This document shows positions 1-9,954 of a stretch of 64,000 nucleotides of DNA, in pieces. This DNA is from Symbiodinium natans (taxonomy: Eukaryota > Sar > Dinophyceae > Suessiales > Symbiodiniaceae), in assembly GCA_905221605.1 (NCBI GenBank), contig CAJNDS010002619.1:186001-250000 (forward strand), read 5' to 3'. The stretch's first letter is position 1, and each line of letters starts with the position of its first letter. The notes below the pieces were generated by a model, which made no database searches, was not told where the DNA came from, and saw only the letters and a program-made list of their open reading frames with translations. Position numbers and translations under genes: made by a program.

Positions 1-1321
1 GCGACGTGGGAGCTGCTGACCGGGCAGGCTCCGGAACCTGCACTTCGCCGGGCCCCTGGTGGCCACGCTCCAGAACTCGGGCAACACGCTGCAGATCGAG
101 TGCCAGGCCTACGACCAGAGCCAGACGTACACCCAGGCCGAGGTGAACGCGCGGATCTCCAACGCCGTGGACGCGCTGAATGTGTCCCAGTACGCCACGC
201 AAGCTGACATCGACAGCTCCATCGCCTCGGAGCTCACCAACTACTGGGACCAGGGCGAGACCTCGGCGGAGATAGCCAGCCAGATCGGCTTCTCGGGGCT
301 CCTGACCGAGGCGCAGGGCGACGCGAGGTACCACCCCGTCAACGGCAACGCGGGGGGCGGAGGCATCATCCCCATGGTGCTGGACAATTTCACGCCGCGA
401 ATGATCCGGGCGCTGCTGCCCCAGGCGCCCCTGGGCGCGAACCTGATCCTCGGCAACTCGGCCACGGTGCAGCTGACCTGCGACGCATATTCCAAGAGCG
501 AGTCGGACGGAAAGGTACTTCTCCAACGCCGATAACTTCACGCCGAGGATGATCCGCGCGCTGCTGCCCCAGGCGCCCCTCGGGGCGAACCTCATCCTCG
601 GCAACTCCGCCACGGTGCAGCTCACATGCGACGCGTATTCCAAGGCCGAGTCGGACGCGAGGTACGCCCTGGCGGGGGCCGCGCCGGCCGACCCGCTGCT
701 TGTGAACGACGTCAGGGCCAACGGCGCCGACTTCTTGACGCTGCGGGGCGGCAGCCTGGGCCTCGAGTTCGAGGCCTCCAGCGGGGCCGCCCTGGCGGAC
801 CTGTCCTCGAGCCTCTTCAGCCTGAAGGCGGGCATCAACATGCTGACCGCGGGCCGCATCTTCGCGGACAGCGGCCTCGGCATCGTCACGGCTGGCAGCA
901 TCCAGGCGGGCACCGTGGAGCCCCTGCTGCCCACCGACCAGTTTTTGAACCTAAGGCGGGCACCGTCTCGGTGCGCGTCACCGACCAGGCGGACCAGAGC
1001 CTCTGCACCTTCGCCTCCGCCGAGGTGCACAGCGTGGCCCCGAGGCTGCGGGTGGACACGGAGCTGTACATCGACGACGCCACGGGCACGGCCACGGGGC
1101 TCGTGACCAACGCCATCAGCACGCGGGCCCAGGACACCCAGCTGACCATCACCGGCGGCTCGGGCGGAGTGGTGAACGGGGCGTTGGACGTGCAGGGCAC
1201 CGTGACTTCCGGCAGCGTGGAGCTCTCCACGGAGCTGAGGGCGCCCACGGTGCGGGCCAGGCCCACCGATGACTACTTGACGCTGACGGGCGGAACGCAG
1301 GGGACCTACCTGACTGCGTGA
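1..1321 (+). pseudogene. Fiber / tail-fiber-like repeat protein, 5' incomplete, two frameshifts
   Basis: The frame enters from the left edge. It stays open to the TAA at 533-535, resumes from about 515 in a second frame to about 950, then continues in a third frame to the TGA at 1319-1321. Two units of about 147 bp (starting near 388 and 535) encode the same NFTPRMIRALLPQAPLG block, followed by a CDAYSKSESD / AYSKAESDARY block. This 'Y-S/T-K-x-E-x-D' and 'DARY' style is typical of trimeric phage and algal-virus fibers. The C-terminal third is rich in short beta-type segments (TGTATGLVTN, TLTGGTQGTYL). It converges on the minus-strand gene ending near 1149-1320. Inference: a virion fiber gene of the same virus-like element as the capsid genes at 21-23 kb. 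The two shifts imply decay or base-calling errors. The family is called from repeat style only. Confidence 0.55.
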
Positions 1322-1947
1322 AGGCCTCGATGTCCTGCACCTCCTGGCGCTCCACCTCCGCGGCCGCTGGCCCGCCCGCTCCAGCAGCGGCTCCACTTCG
1401 CTTGATTTGTGGCGGCGCCACCTCGTCCGGTGGGGGCGCCAGGCCCTCCGGCGTCCTGGGGATGCGCAGCGTGCGGTCCAGCCACTGCCGGCCCCGCAGC
1501 CCGTGGTGGTAGAGGTCCCCGGAGTGGGCCGCGATGGAGGCTACAGAGCCCACCACGCCCGCCGCCGCGCCCGCCGCGGCCTCGGCCCTCTGGAGCCCGC
1601 CCAGCACGCGGTCTCCCAGGCTCGGGGCGTCGGGCAGTGCCAGCCCGTCCTGCCTCAGCGCTTGGCCGGGGTCCGCTCCCAATTCACTGTCGGAATCGGC
1701 GTCGAAGGGCCTTGGGCGCAGAAAGTCCCGGCGCGGGAACGGGGTGCCCCGGTAGCCGTCCTCCTCGCGGGCGTCCTCGAAGGCCTCCGCGGGGTTCAGG
1801 TGGGTGTGGGGCAGTGGCTCGTCGCTCAGGGACTCGCTGGATGCGGGGAAGTCGTCCAGCCTGAAGTGCGAGCTCATGTAGATGGAGGCATTCCGGTTCG
1901 GGAGCCCGATGGCCAGGGGCTCGCCCTCCTCGATGTATCCCAGCACC
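1149..1947 (-). pseudogene. C-terminal piece of a virus structural-type gene split by the LINE
   Basis: An open minus-strand frame runs inward from the 13-bp duplication at 1935-1947. It begins VLGYIEEGEPLAIGLPNRN. The N-terminus of the same frame (MEEQRQYGFRVRPNFGQVLGY) lies at 20837-20899, 19 kb away, on the other side of the LINE. The product has an acidic, Ser/Pro-rich first half, then an Ala/Gly-rich hydrophobic helix (AAAGAAAGVVGSVASIAA), then a basic WLDRTLRIPRTPEG segment. A short amphipathic Ala/Gly helix in a small virion protein resembles membrane-active minor capsid proteins of the adenovirus/Polinton lineage, but that is inference and I recognise no family. The open frame overlaps the convergent fiber gene by about 170 bp. 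The true C-terminus may be near 1310, with the rest a shadow of the fiber gene. Confidence 0.5.
1935..1947. repeat. Left 13-bp target-site duplication of the LINE
   Basis: GTATCCCAGCACC is present here and again at 20837-20849, directly abutting the two ends of the LINE. Both copies fall inside one minus-strand codon series (…VLGY), so the repeat is explained by target duplication within that gene. Confidence 0.85.
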
Positions 1948-2080
1948 AAGGCTCTCTGGTTCGAGTGCTTTTTGAGTTTGAGAGCGTAGCATCTGTCTGT
2001 GCCTAACTGGGCCTTTGACCCCTAACAAGGCCCTCTTTTGAAGAAGACCCCCAGACGACGTTTGCAGTCATTCCATAGCC

Positions 2081-2266
2081 ATGGCCCGCTTGCATATTCT
2101 TTTCATGGTAATGTGGAGCTGCATGATCTTACACGTGACTCTGGGTATGCGTGGTAACCACAATGGTGGCAGCAACAATGGTGGCAATAACAATGGTACG
2201 CCCGATGATGTAGAAGAAGTGGAGTGCGAGGTGGAATGCGAATCTACGGGCCTTGCACGGGCGTGA
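2081..2266 (+). CDS. Short 5' ORF of the LINE
   Basis: A 61-residue frame opens at the first ATG after the LINE leader (context TAGCCATGG). It has a hydrophobic start (ILFMVMWSCMILHVTLG), then an Asn/Gly repeat (NHNGGSNNGGNNNG) and an acidic Glu/Val/Cys run. It is out of frame with the long polyprotein starting at 2428. It may be the true N-terminus of the polyprotein separated by frameshifts, or an upstream ORF. No family recognised. Confidence 0.35.
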   Translation: MARLHILFMVMWSCMILHVTLGMRGNHNGGSNNGGNNNGTPDDVEEVECEVECESTGLARA

Positions 2267-2427
2267 TGCCGCGGGTAGCTGACCTCTGGGGAATCGATAC
2301 CAATGATTGCCACATGGGGATTTGTAAGGTCCTTGTCGAAGTATGCCCCGATATATGCGACAGGCCTCAATCGGGTTGCTGAGCAATTCATCATGTGTAC
2401 CATTGCTTCTGTTTGCAGCTGTAGACG

Positions 2428-5400
2428 ATGCAGCCGTGGCCCCATTATGTATACCAGTCGAACCATCGGTGTTTGGGACCGCCCCTGAAGACCCAGGAAT
2501 GGGTATGTGTGAACTGCTGGCAGCTGCGTCTCCACTGCTTGTGCTTTCCACACCCATGCTCGGCGATTCCAGGTTATCCTGTGCCCATTGTCGACGTGCC
2601 AGACGTTGAGCTTTCGTCAACCTGTTTCCACTTGAAGGTGGAGCATCTCGAGTGGCACCATTGGCCCAACACTGGCCCTGAGTACTGTGAACATTATCGT
2701 GCTCGGCTAGCAATGTTTTTTCCACCAGAGGCTGCAGATGATTGGGAATGGGGTCTCAGAGATGTGGAAAACAGGTACGGTTCTGGATCTTCAACAGCAA
2801 TGCCTGAGACGATTCCCACCGCTCCGGTTCACAATGTACCTCCCCCTCAAGATGATTGGGAAGATCTCACGAATACATCCCGGGATATGGTGGATGATAT
2901 TCTCAATCATGGGGAAAATTCCTCCTCATCGTCCTCATCTTCATCTACCTCGTCAAGCGAAGATAATGCAGGATCCACGTTGTGCTTTCCTCATAAGTTA
3001 CATGCGTTCATGAACTCTTGGTTCTTCGTATCAGTCAGGACAGCCGGGAACTTGATTTCAGAGGCATGGATCGGTATCATCGCACAGTGGTACGACCCTT
3101 TTGTTGTCAGCATGTCTTATGATTGCCAGGCAATGCCGGGGTGGCTTCATCGTGGTGAATCGTGGTCCTGCAGGACACACATCGCTGCTCTTGATGGTTC
3201 TGACAGTGTGTTGCATGGGGTTATTGGTATGCTGTATCATGCATCAAATCACACCACTAGACTCATTGTGGACTGTTGGCTCAACTCCCTAACAAGGCTG
3301 CCCAATTTGCAATCCTCCTCGGGTCTCTGGCAATTTATGCGATCAAGATCTCCTCTTCCACGACGATCACATCAGACAGTTAGGGATGTGAGATCGCTAC
3401 CTCCATTGCCAAGGCTTCGACGTCCGGTATCACCAGTACAATATGCAGATGCCAGTCCACGACACATACCTGCACATCTATGGGTAGAACCCAACTGGCG
3501 ACGTGAGGGCCGGCCACGACCGTCTTGCAGAGTGTTTGCATGGAGGAGTCAGGAACAGGACTATACAAGCCAACAAGAGGATCATCAGGTCGGGAACTCT
3601 TCAGTGGCTCCAGCGAATGGTCCTGATCGTGAGAAGGGTACCGACTCGTGTAACTTATATGTACAGTGCAACACCTCTCATTCGTCGTCATCCACTGCAC
3701 AGAACTCTGGCGAGACCGTGGGACAACCTGCACCGAATGTCGCCACCACATCCCATCCCAGAGTGCCCAAGGCAGCAGTACAGAATACATGCAGGTATCA
3801 GCGACATATTTCAAAGCGAGACTCCTCTGCTCAGATGGAAAAGTATTCGGTCTGCCTAGCTGGATGCTGGAAACAATATGTTGTTGTCCAAAGTATTGAT
3901 TGCTTCTGCAGGAGAAACCACCATTGGCAAATTCTGGCAAGCGTGTCCCTTATCGAATTCCCAGTTCGGTTTGGCCAGTCCATGAATGTGTTAGGTACAA
4001 TGGACGAACAGTTGCTTTCTTTACAATGCACCGAGGCTTCACATCTCATGTGGATTATGCAGCTGAGCTGGCGTGACAGTATGGCTATCATGGCGGAAAC
4101 ACAGTGTCCCTTGCATTGGTCGGTATTCACTGCCTTACATGTGCAATCTGATGTCTGCTCTGTATGGCTTGATGACCCGAATTGGCTCGATACATATTGG
4201 GTAGATGGGAGACACCGTCTGGATGATATGAGGTTGGTGCATGTGGTGCAGACATTATGCGCTGAGCCCTTTTCGATACTCTGCTTTCGACAGGTCTGCT
4301 TCTGGTCCGACCCTATGATGTTCGGATCTTACAGGTATCAGCTGCTCCATTGTGATAATTGCAATGGCTTGAACACACAAAGGTCACCGGGCAAGAACAA
4401 GATCCCGCTCGAGATGCAACAATCAATGTCCCAGTATGCTCCGATCAAGCTCTCGACCCACATCTCGTGCAGGAACGGTACTGTCCTTATGAAGATTCGA
4501 ATATCTGACATCCTGACAGGCGATTGGTGTTCCCACGTCGTTCTCCTTTGGAAGCACCGACTGGTCCACAACAAGGTGCAACAGTTCAATGAGGTATTCA
4601 TGACATGTATGCTCTGGATCAGGCGATGCTCGAAGGCTCCTGAACCAATTCGTGCAGAAGGTGCAAAGAGAAGCGAGTCCTGCAGTGTCAGCTCACAAGT
4701 CAGCAGCTGGACAAAGCTTCGTAGACTTGAATGCATTGGATTAACTGGCGAATGGATGGACCGGGATACACACCTCCTCGGCAGTGCTCTGCGTCAGTGC
4801 TTCTGCTTTGACACTTCTCTTGCTGTGCTTCAGAGAACAAGTTGTGTGCATCAATGTCATGGAACAATGCAGCCACTCAGCACTTCATTTACGCATACTG
4901 TAATCTCTCCGCATGCTGGCCAAATATACTCCTTATATGCGGGGCCCCTACCAGGCAGTCTGTTATATGACGCTATACCTCATGATTCTGTATTGATGCA
5001 TGCAGGTCGGATGTGGTCATCTCTCAGATGCAACAACAGGCTTTCCCGATGGAGAATTTGTATGTGTGTACCTATATCCCATGATCTTCGTCAGCATACA
5101 ACTTGCAGATATGCCTCGGCGAGACGCTGGAGGTTTCGGTATCTGCCCGCGCCTTATCGAAGACATCTTCGTCGAAAACCCAGATCACAGTGGCGATTCC
5201 ATCAAGTCAGTTGCAGTCTGATCTTGTGGGGTATTCTGAGTATCTCTCTTCAGAGTTTATACAGACAATTTGCTCTCTTTGAACCAGCCACGGTCCCAAG
5301 TCCGTGGAATATTGGTGATGCACATTGTGCAAACATGACGCAATTCTGCAGTTGCGATAAACTTTCGTCATCACTACACCAATATTTGAGCCGAGGGTTG

Positions 5401-8400
5401 GGGTGGGATCCGGAACCATCCCTGAAGCGAAACTTGTACAGTATGTGTGCTTCAGAAACGCAAACCTTTCTGGAAAACGGTGGGTCAACGGGCCTTTCCT
5501 TGAACTTTTTACCTACCATGGACTTGCTTTTCCAACCTAGTATATCTCCTGGAGCTTGGGGGCTACTGTGGAGTTGCTTCATCACATCACTTTTGCTGAT
5601 ATTCGGTTACTTTATTACACATTCCTCTGGTATGCATTTTTCAAGTCTATTCTGTTGCTCGGACAGCAGACAACGAACTTGTTCCAGGTCTCGCCATGGA
5701 CAATCTTTGATGGGTATCGCCAATCACACTTGGTGGATTCTTTGCACATGCTTGAGTCTTCAGTTCTTTGGAGCATCAGCTTTAGGTCAATCAACATTGG
5801 CAGTCCCAAGCCCTTTGCATCATCGAGCAGAACCTGCTCTGTCTGCAGCACGAAAACGATCATACAAGCGTGCTTGTGTGAGGGCTGAAAATCATGGTGC
5901 AACGTGGTACAGAGGTCGCTTTCTAACTTCCATGCAGCTACGTGGACGTTCTCGTCGCATTATGCCATCAGAAGGACAGCCAAACATTGCACAGAAGGCC
6001 AATCATGCTCCGATTGTTTCCAGTGCAGGTCGGTATAAGATTCTGACCTGGAATTGCTCAGGACTCCAGGCACAATATGATCAGCTTGTGCAATGGTTGT
6101 CATGCCACCACTACGACATTGTTGTGGTGCAAGAGACGTTTTGGAAGTTTTCTAGCCAATGGGAGGACTCTCGATATCTGTATGTTCACAGCGGCTTCCA
6201 GAAAACTGGTAGAGGTGAAGGCGGCATACTCGTCATTATCTCTCGCAAGCTGACTGATCCCACTCATGTGAGATATCATGAGGTTGTTCCGGGTCGACTA
6301 CTACGTGTCCACTTTCCGCTCTCAGGCAATCCGGATCAGACAGTGGACATTTTGGGTCTTTACCAATATGCTTGGACCGGCAAAGCCAACTTGCAGTCTC
6401 GACATGATCTTTGGATGAAATTGTCGCACACCCTACATCAAACTTCGGCACGCAGCTTGTTGCTGGTTATGGGTGACTTTAATTTGACGTGCAAGGGGCC
6501 GAGCAAACATGTAGGTTCCGGCACACCGAAGAAGCCTCATTTGGCTACTGACTGGGATGAGCTTCAGTCGATCCTAATTGCACATCATCTTGTCGCCATT
6601 AATACATTTGGCAAGGCTCCAGGGTACACATTCAAGTTCAATACAGTGCAATCCCAACTGGATTACATTCTCATGAGACTGTCCCAGGCCGATAAGGTGT
6701 CTCGACAAGCTCGACCACTTCCTACCTTTCCTTTGGGTGCACACAATGAGGAAACCTCAGCCAAACATTTTCCAATCAGTGCGACGATCGATCGCAAATG
6801 GCCTCGTCATATGTCGTTTGCCAAGAAACAACCTGGAATTGATGTGGCACAGTTGGCGCAGGCTGTACAGTCACTTGACTCCCCCTCCGTACAATCTTTG
6901 CGACGACGTGTTCAGCAATGGGTTGATAAAGTCGATTTGGAAACGATGCCCATCGACATCTTTCATCAGGAACTCGATGTTACAATGCAAGAGGCAACAC
7001 AAGCGCTCTTCTCAAAACAGCCGATTTCTTCAACAAAGCCCTGGCAAGATGAGGTTCAGGTATCTCGTGCAAAAACCATGTGGACTCTGTTCCGCAAAAT
7101 GAGACAGCAACCTTACACAGCCAAAGGGATATTTGTTGCATGGAGATGTTGGGCCAAATTTACAGCGAAACATCGAGAACACAAACAACGAAGTCGACAA
7201 CTGCGAATATGCAAACATAGAGCTATTCTCAGAGAAGCACAAATGGCTGCATCCAGGCACGACACTTGGGAGCTCTATCGCATAGTTCGCAGACTCGCTC
7301 CGAAACAGCCACCCACGAAATTTCAAATTCATGATAAGGGTCGTCTACTTCAACCGCAAGAGGAACTGACTTTATTCTCCAAACACTATTCAGACCTTTA
7401 CAAGGATGAGCAGGTCTGTATCTCCCAATCGCGAGTATTGTCGGGATCCTTTTCTCTTTCAGTTTCGCAGATGACCTTCTATCTTCAGCATATTCCACTT
7501 CGTAAAGCTGTCTCTGCCAAATCAGCTCCAGGTGCCTCGTACAGAGCCTGTGCTGACATTTTAGCACCAGCTATGGTACAGGTACTTTGCAGAGCATGGA
7601 CCCCATATGAGATTGCAATTCCGCAAAGATGGTCAGACGCCCAGCTTATTCTCCTGTGCAAGCCCAACAAACCTAAACTTGAACTCAAGTCGTGGCGTCC
7701 AATAGGATTGCAATGCCCTGTTGCAAAGGCGACCATGCACATCCTTGTAGATCGAATCAAGCCTTTCATTCAGGAATGGGCAGCACCACTACCGTTGTTC
7801 GCTTACCTTTCGAGCAGAAATACAAGTAATGCTCTGCGACGTGTCTTTCTCCACTGCAGTCAAGTACGTCAACGATGTCTCGATCATGGAGACAATCTTC
7901 ATCATCGCTTCGCTGGCAAGAGACCCCAGAATCTTCTGGGCGGCTTGCAGGCGAGTCTTGACTTATCCTCGGCATTTGATAAAGTCCCTTGGAAGTATAT
8001 CGAACTTGCTCTACGTGAAGCAAAGGTACCGCCTGACCTTATTCACATTATAATGGCTTGGCTGGAAAAATCAACCTACACAGTTCAAATTGCTGGTCAG
8101 GAGACAGTTATCAATGTCGAACGCGGCGTTAAACAAGGCTGTCGGGCTTCACCTATCTTGTTTCTTGCCTACATGGCTTTAATTTGCCATCGACTGGAAG
8201 GCAAATTAGGGGTGGGGTGGTGCAAACAGCATCTGAGCATCTTCGCCGACGACACGCATGGAGCCTGGGACATATATGAGCCAGCTGACCTTGATAGAGC
8301 CATCAATCAACTTGCAACTGTAATTGGCACTTTCGAGGAAATGGGTATGGAGATGAATGATTCCAAGGCCAGAACCTTGCTTCGTCTACAAGGCCTTACT

Positions 8401-9786
8401 CGCAAGAAAGCACGATCACGTTGCACGAGGATGATACGTGATCAACGTCATCTTTGTATTGAAGTTCAAGGACAGCTCCGACATATTCCGTTAGTCAGAC
8501 AGGCACAGTATCTTGGAGCGATCATCTCCTACGATAACTACGAGAAGTTGACTGTTGAGTTTCGCATACATCAAGCACAAGTCAGATTCTGGCAATTACA
8601 AAAACTGCTCTGTGGAAAACATGGTCTATCAGAAAAACACCGGCTACAGATGTGGAGGGTAACGATTTTCCCGTGTCTCTTGTATGCCATTGACTCGATG
8701 AAATTGACATCGACTCTTCTGCAACCACTTCACACGTTTGCCATGAAGAACATTCGTGCCTTTACACGCCAGCCAGTCCACCTTTCGAGAATCTCTGACG
8801 ACGAATTGCTAAACAATCTTAGACTCCCCTCCGTGATTGACACACTGCAAGCCACTTGCAAACGCAATATTGCCACGGAGAGCCAAGCGCAATTTTATAC
8901 ATCTCTCACATGGCTAAAAGACTGCCAACAGGCTCTATTTGAGATCCGGTCAGGACTAACTGAGATTCCACGTCATATTGTGCCGCATGCTTGCCCAATC
9001 TGTGGTGTTTACTTTGACAACAGGCGTGCAGTGAAGACACATATTATCAAGAAGCACACCTTGGCATCAGCGAATATTCAGTCAGAACAGCCATCTGATG
9101 TGCAAACATGCGCAGTGGTAGAGTCTTCCTGTGCTTCTTTAAGTCAAGTGGAAACATTGCCAGAGATTGTTCCAGCAGGTCTTTCTACGACAATGGCTGA
9201 GACGGAATCCAGCTCAGTTGTTGTTTCTCAGGCCACTATTTCTTTTGACAAAGCCATCCACTCCAAGAATGGATTGCCGACATGTGCAGCCTGCGATATT
9301 GTCTTCACTCGATGGAGTGGACTTGTAAAGCATGTGACTCGCGGGTACTGCACTGTATTGTCACCTTTGACAGGTCCTGCTGACATCACTGTTCATCAGC
9401 TTCGTGCATCTCATGCAAATGTGGCAATCTGCGAACGTTCCGAAATTAGACGCCTACTAACTAGTGGTGTGCAAGCTTTGCTGCAACAACAAGATCTTCT
9501 CACCGAGATGCGACAGCACTGCGTATTGTGTCGACAGTGGGTTGCAGATACGAAAATGATGAAGAATCACTACAACAATTCCCACAAGTCATTCATGAGC
9601 GAGTACAAACAGACATGCTTGCAGTACGTGCGAACTCATGGGGTGACTTCTCAGCCTTGTAAATTCTGTGGTTCGCTCTTGTCTAATAAGGCCGAAGCTG
9701 CCAAGCATCAGCTCAAGTGCACCGTGTTGTGGCAAATCAGCGTCCTCCTTGCTTGGTTTCAAGGCCATTCCGATGGAGAAATGTAA
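2428..9786 (+). CDS. LINE polyprotein: AP-endonuclease, reverse transcriptase, C2H2 fingers (C-terminus cut off by the copia insertion)
   Basis: This 2452-residue frame copies LINE RNA into new genomic sites. Residues 1 to about 1200 are Cys/His/Trp-rich and unrecognised. From about residue 1205 comes an AP-endonuclease-like domain: TWNCSGL (6048), VVQET (6124), MGDFNLT (6468), LDYIL (6658), AKHFPIS. The reverse transcriptase follows, with ASLDLSSAFDKVPW (about 7956), GVKQGCRASP (8124) and the catalytic FADD (8241). After it lie CxxC…H zinc-finger patterns near 8995, 9284, 9520 and 9658. The stop at 9784-9786 lies in the inserted LTR; without the insert the frame reads on into 18755 and beyond. 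ATG 2428 is simply the first in frame. Up to the LTR the frame has no stop in over 7 kb, which suggests a young copy. Confidence 0.85.
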   Translation: MQPWPHYVYQSNHRCLGPPLKTQEWVCVNCWQLRLHCLCFPHPCSAIPGYPVPIVDVPDVELSSTCFHLKVEHLEWHHWPNTGPEYCEHYRARLAMFFPPEAADDWEWGLRDVENRYGSGSSTAMPETIPTAPVHNVPPPQDDWEDLTNTSRDMVDDILNHGENSSSSSSSSSTSSSEDNAGSTLCFPHKLHAFMNSWFFVSVRTAGNLISEAWIGIIAQWYDPFVVSMSYDCQAMPGWLHRGESWSCRTHIAALDGSDSVLHGVIGMLYHASNHTTRLIVDCWLNSLTRLPNLQSSSGLWQFMRSRSPLPRRSHQTVRDVRSLPPLPRLRRPVSPVQYADASPRHIPAHLWVEPNWRREGRPRPSCRVFAWRSQEQDYTSQQEDHQVGNSSVAPANGPDREKGTDSCNLYVQCNTSHSSSSTAQNSGETVGQPAPNVATTSHPRVPKAAVQNTCRYQRHISKRDSSAQMEKYSVCLAGCWKQYVVVQSIDCFCRRNHHWQILASVSLIEFPVRFGQSMNVLGTMDEQLLSLQCTEASHLMWIMQLSWRDSMAIMAETQCPLHWSVFTALHVQSDVCSVWLDDPNWLDTYWVDGRHRLDDMRLVHVVQTLCAEPFSILCFRQVCFWSDPMMFGSYRYQLLHCDNCNGLNTQRSPGKNKIPLEMQQSMSQYAPIKLSTHISCRNGTVLMKIRISDILTGDWCSHVVLLWKHRLVHNKVQQFNEVFMTCMLWIRRCSKAPEPIRAEGAKRSESCSVSSQVSSWTKLRRLECIGLTGEWMDRDTHLLGSALRQCFCFDTSLAVLQRTSCVHQCHGTMQPLSTSFTHTVISPHAGQIYSLYAGPLPGSLLYDAIPHDSVLMHAGRMWSSLRCNNRLSRWRICMCVPISHDLRQHTTCRYASARRWRFRYLPAPYRRHLRRKPRSQWRFHQVSCSLILWGILSISLQSLYRQFALFEPATVPSPWNIGDAHCANMTQFCSCDKLSSSLHQYLSRGLGWDPEPSLKRNLYSMCASETQTFLENGGSTGLSLNFLPTMDLLFQPSISPGAWGLLWSCFITSLLLIFGYFITHSSGMHFSSLFCCSDSRQRTCSRSRHGQSLMGIANHTWWILCTCLSLQFFGASALGQSTLAVPSPLHHRAEPALSAARKRSYKRACVRAENHGATWYRGRFLTSMQLRGRSRRIMPSEGQPNIAQKANHAPIVSSAGRYKILTWNCSGLQAQYDQLVQWLSCHHYDIVVVQETFWKFSSQWEDSRYLYVHSGFQKTGRGEGGILVIISRKLTDPTHVRYHEVVPGRLLRVHFPLSGNPDQTVDILGLYQYAWTGKANLQSRHDLWMKLSHTLHQTSARSLLLVMGDFNLTCKGPSKHVGSGTPKKPHLATDWDELQSILIAHHLVAINTFGKAPGYTFKFNTVQSQLDYILMRLSQADKVSRQARPLPTFPLGAHNEETSAKHFPISATIDRKWPRHMSFAKKQPGIDVAQLAQAVQSLDSPSVQSLRRRVQQWVDKVDLETMPIDIFHQELDVTMQEATQALFSKQPISSTKPWQDEVQVSRAKTMWTLFRKMRQQPYTAKGIFVAWRCWAKFTAKHREHKQRSRQLRICKHRAILREAQMAASRHDTWELYRIVRRLAPKQPPTKFQIHDKGRLLQPQEELTLFSKHYSDLYKDEQVCISQSRVLSGSFSLSVSQMTFYLQHIPLRKAVSAKSAPGASYRACADILAPAMVQVLCRAWTPYEIAIPQRWSDAQLILLCKPNKPKLELKSWRPIGLQCPVAKATMHILVDRIKPFIQEWAAPLPLFAYLSSRNTSNALRRVFLHCSQVRQRCLDHGDNLHHRFAGKRPQNLLGGLQASLDLSSAFDKVPWKYIELALREAKVPPDLIHIIMAWLEKSTYTVQIAGQETVINVERGVKQGCRASPILFLAYMALICHRLEGKLGVGWCKQHLSIFADDTHGAWDIYEPADLDRAINQLATVIGTFEEMGMEMNDSKARTLLRLQGLTRKKARSRCTRMIRDQRHLCIEVQGQLRHIPLVRQAQYLGAIISYDNYEKLTVEFRIHQAQVRFWQLQKLLCGKHGLSEKHRLQMWRVTIFPCLLYAIDSMKLTSTLLQPLHTFAMKNIRAFTRQPVHLSRISDDELLNNLRLPSVIDTLQATCKRNIATESQAQFYTSLTWLKDCQQALFEIRSGLTEIPRHIVPHACPICGVYFDNRRAVKTHIIKKHTLASANIQSEQPSDVQTCAVVESSCASLSQVETLPEIVPAGLSTTMAETESSSVVVSQATISFDKAIHSKNGLPTCAACDIVFTRWSGLVKHVTRGYCTVLSPLTGPADITVHQLRASHANVAICERSEIRRLLTSGVQALLQQQDLLTEMRQHCVLCRQWVADTKMMKNHYNNSHKSFMSEYKQTCLQYVRTHGVTSQPCKFCGSLLSNKAEAAKHQLKCTVLWQISVLLAWFQGHSDGEM
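9777..9781. repeat. Left target-site duplication (AGAAA) of the copia element
   Basis: The five bases AGAAA precede the TG of the left LTR. The same five bases follow the CA of the right LTR at 18748-18752. Five-base duplications are standard for Ty1/copia integrases. Confidence 0.9.
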
Positions 9787-9917
9787 AGTTTTTCTACTAC
9801 CTGGGAACCCCACCTACCAACCCAAAGGGTTGATGAGCATGTGTGGATTTGTGACTCATGTTTTACCGACAGCGCCTTTTATCGGTTCAAGGAAAAAGAG
9901 CGACTTGAAGTTTAGCA
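9782..9917 (+). repeat. Left LTR (136 bp)
   Basis: TG…CA ends. It contains a small palindrome, CAACCCAAAGGGTTG. It is unusually short for an LTR but of the same length and apparent sequence as the right copy at 18612-18747. Confidence 0.92.
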
Positions 9918-9930
9918 TGGTAGCGGAGCA
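9918..9930 (+). promoter_or_regulatory. Putative primer-binding site
   Basis: TGGTAGCGGAGCA directly abuts the left LTR. TGGTAGCG complements the 3' end (…CGCTACCA) of initiator methionine tRNA, the usual primer of Ty1/copia elements. Confidence 0.75.
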
Positions 9931-9954
9931 CACTGTGCATCCGGGACCGAAGCC

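Noticed and set aside
9784..9917. This 134-bp repeat as a LINE 3' UTR shared by two elements
   Set aside because: First suspected because it follows the LINE stop; TG…CA ends, equal length, AGAAA flanks and the PBS show it is an LTR.
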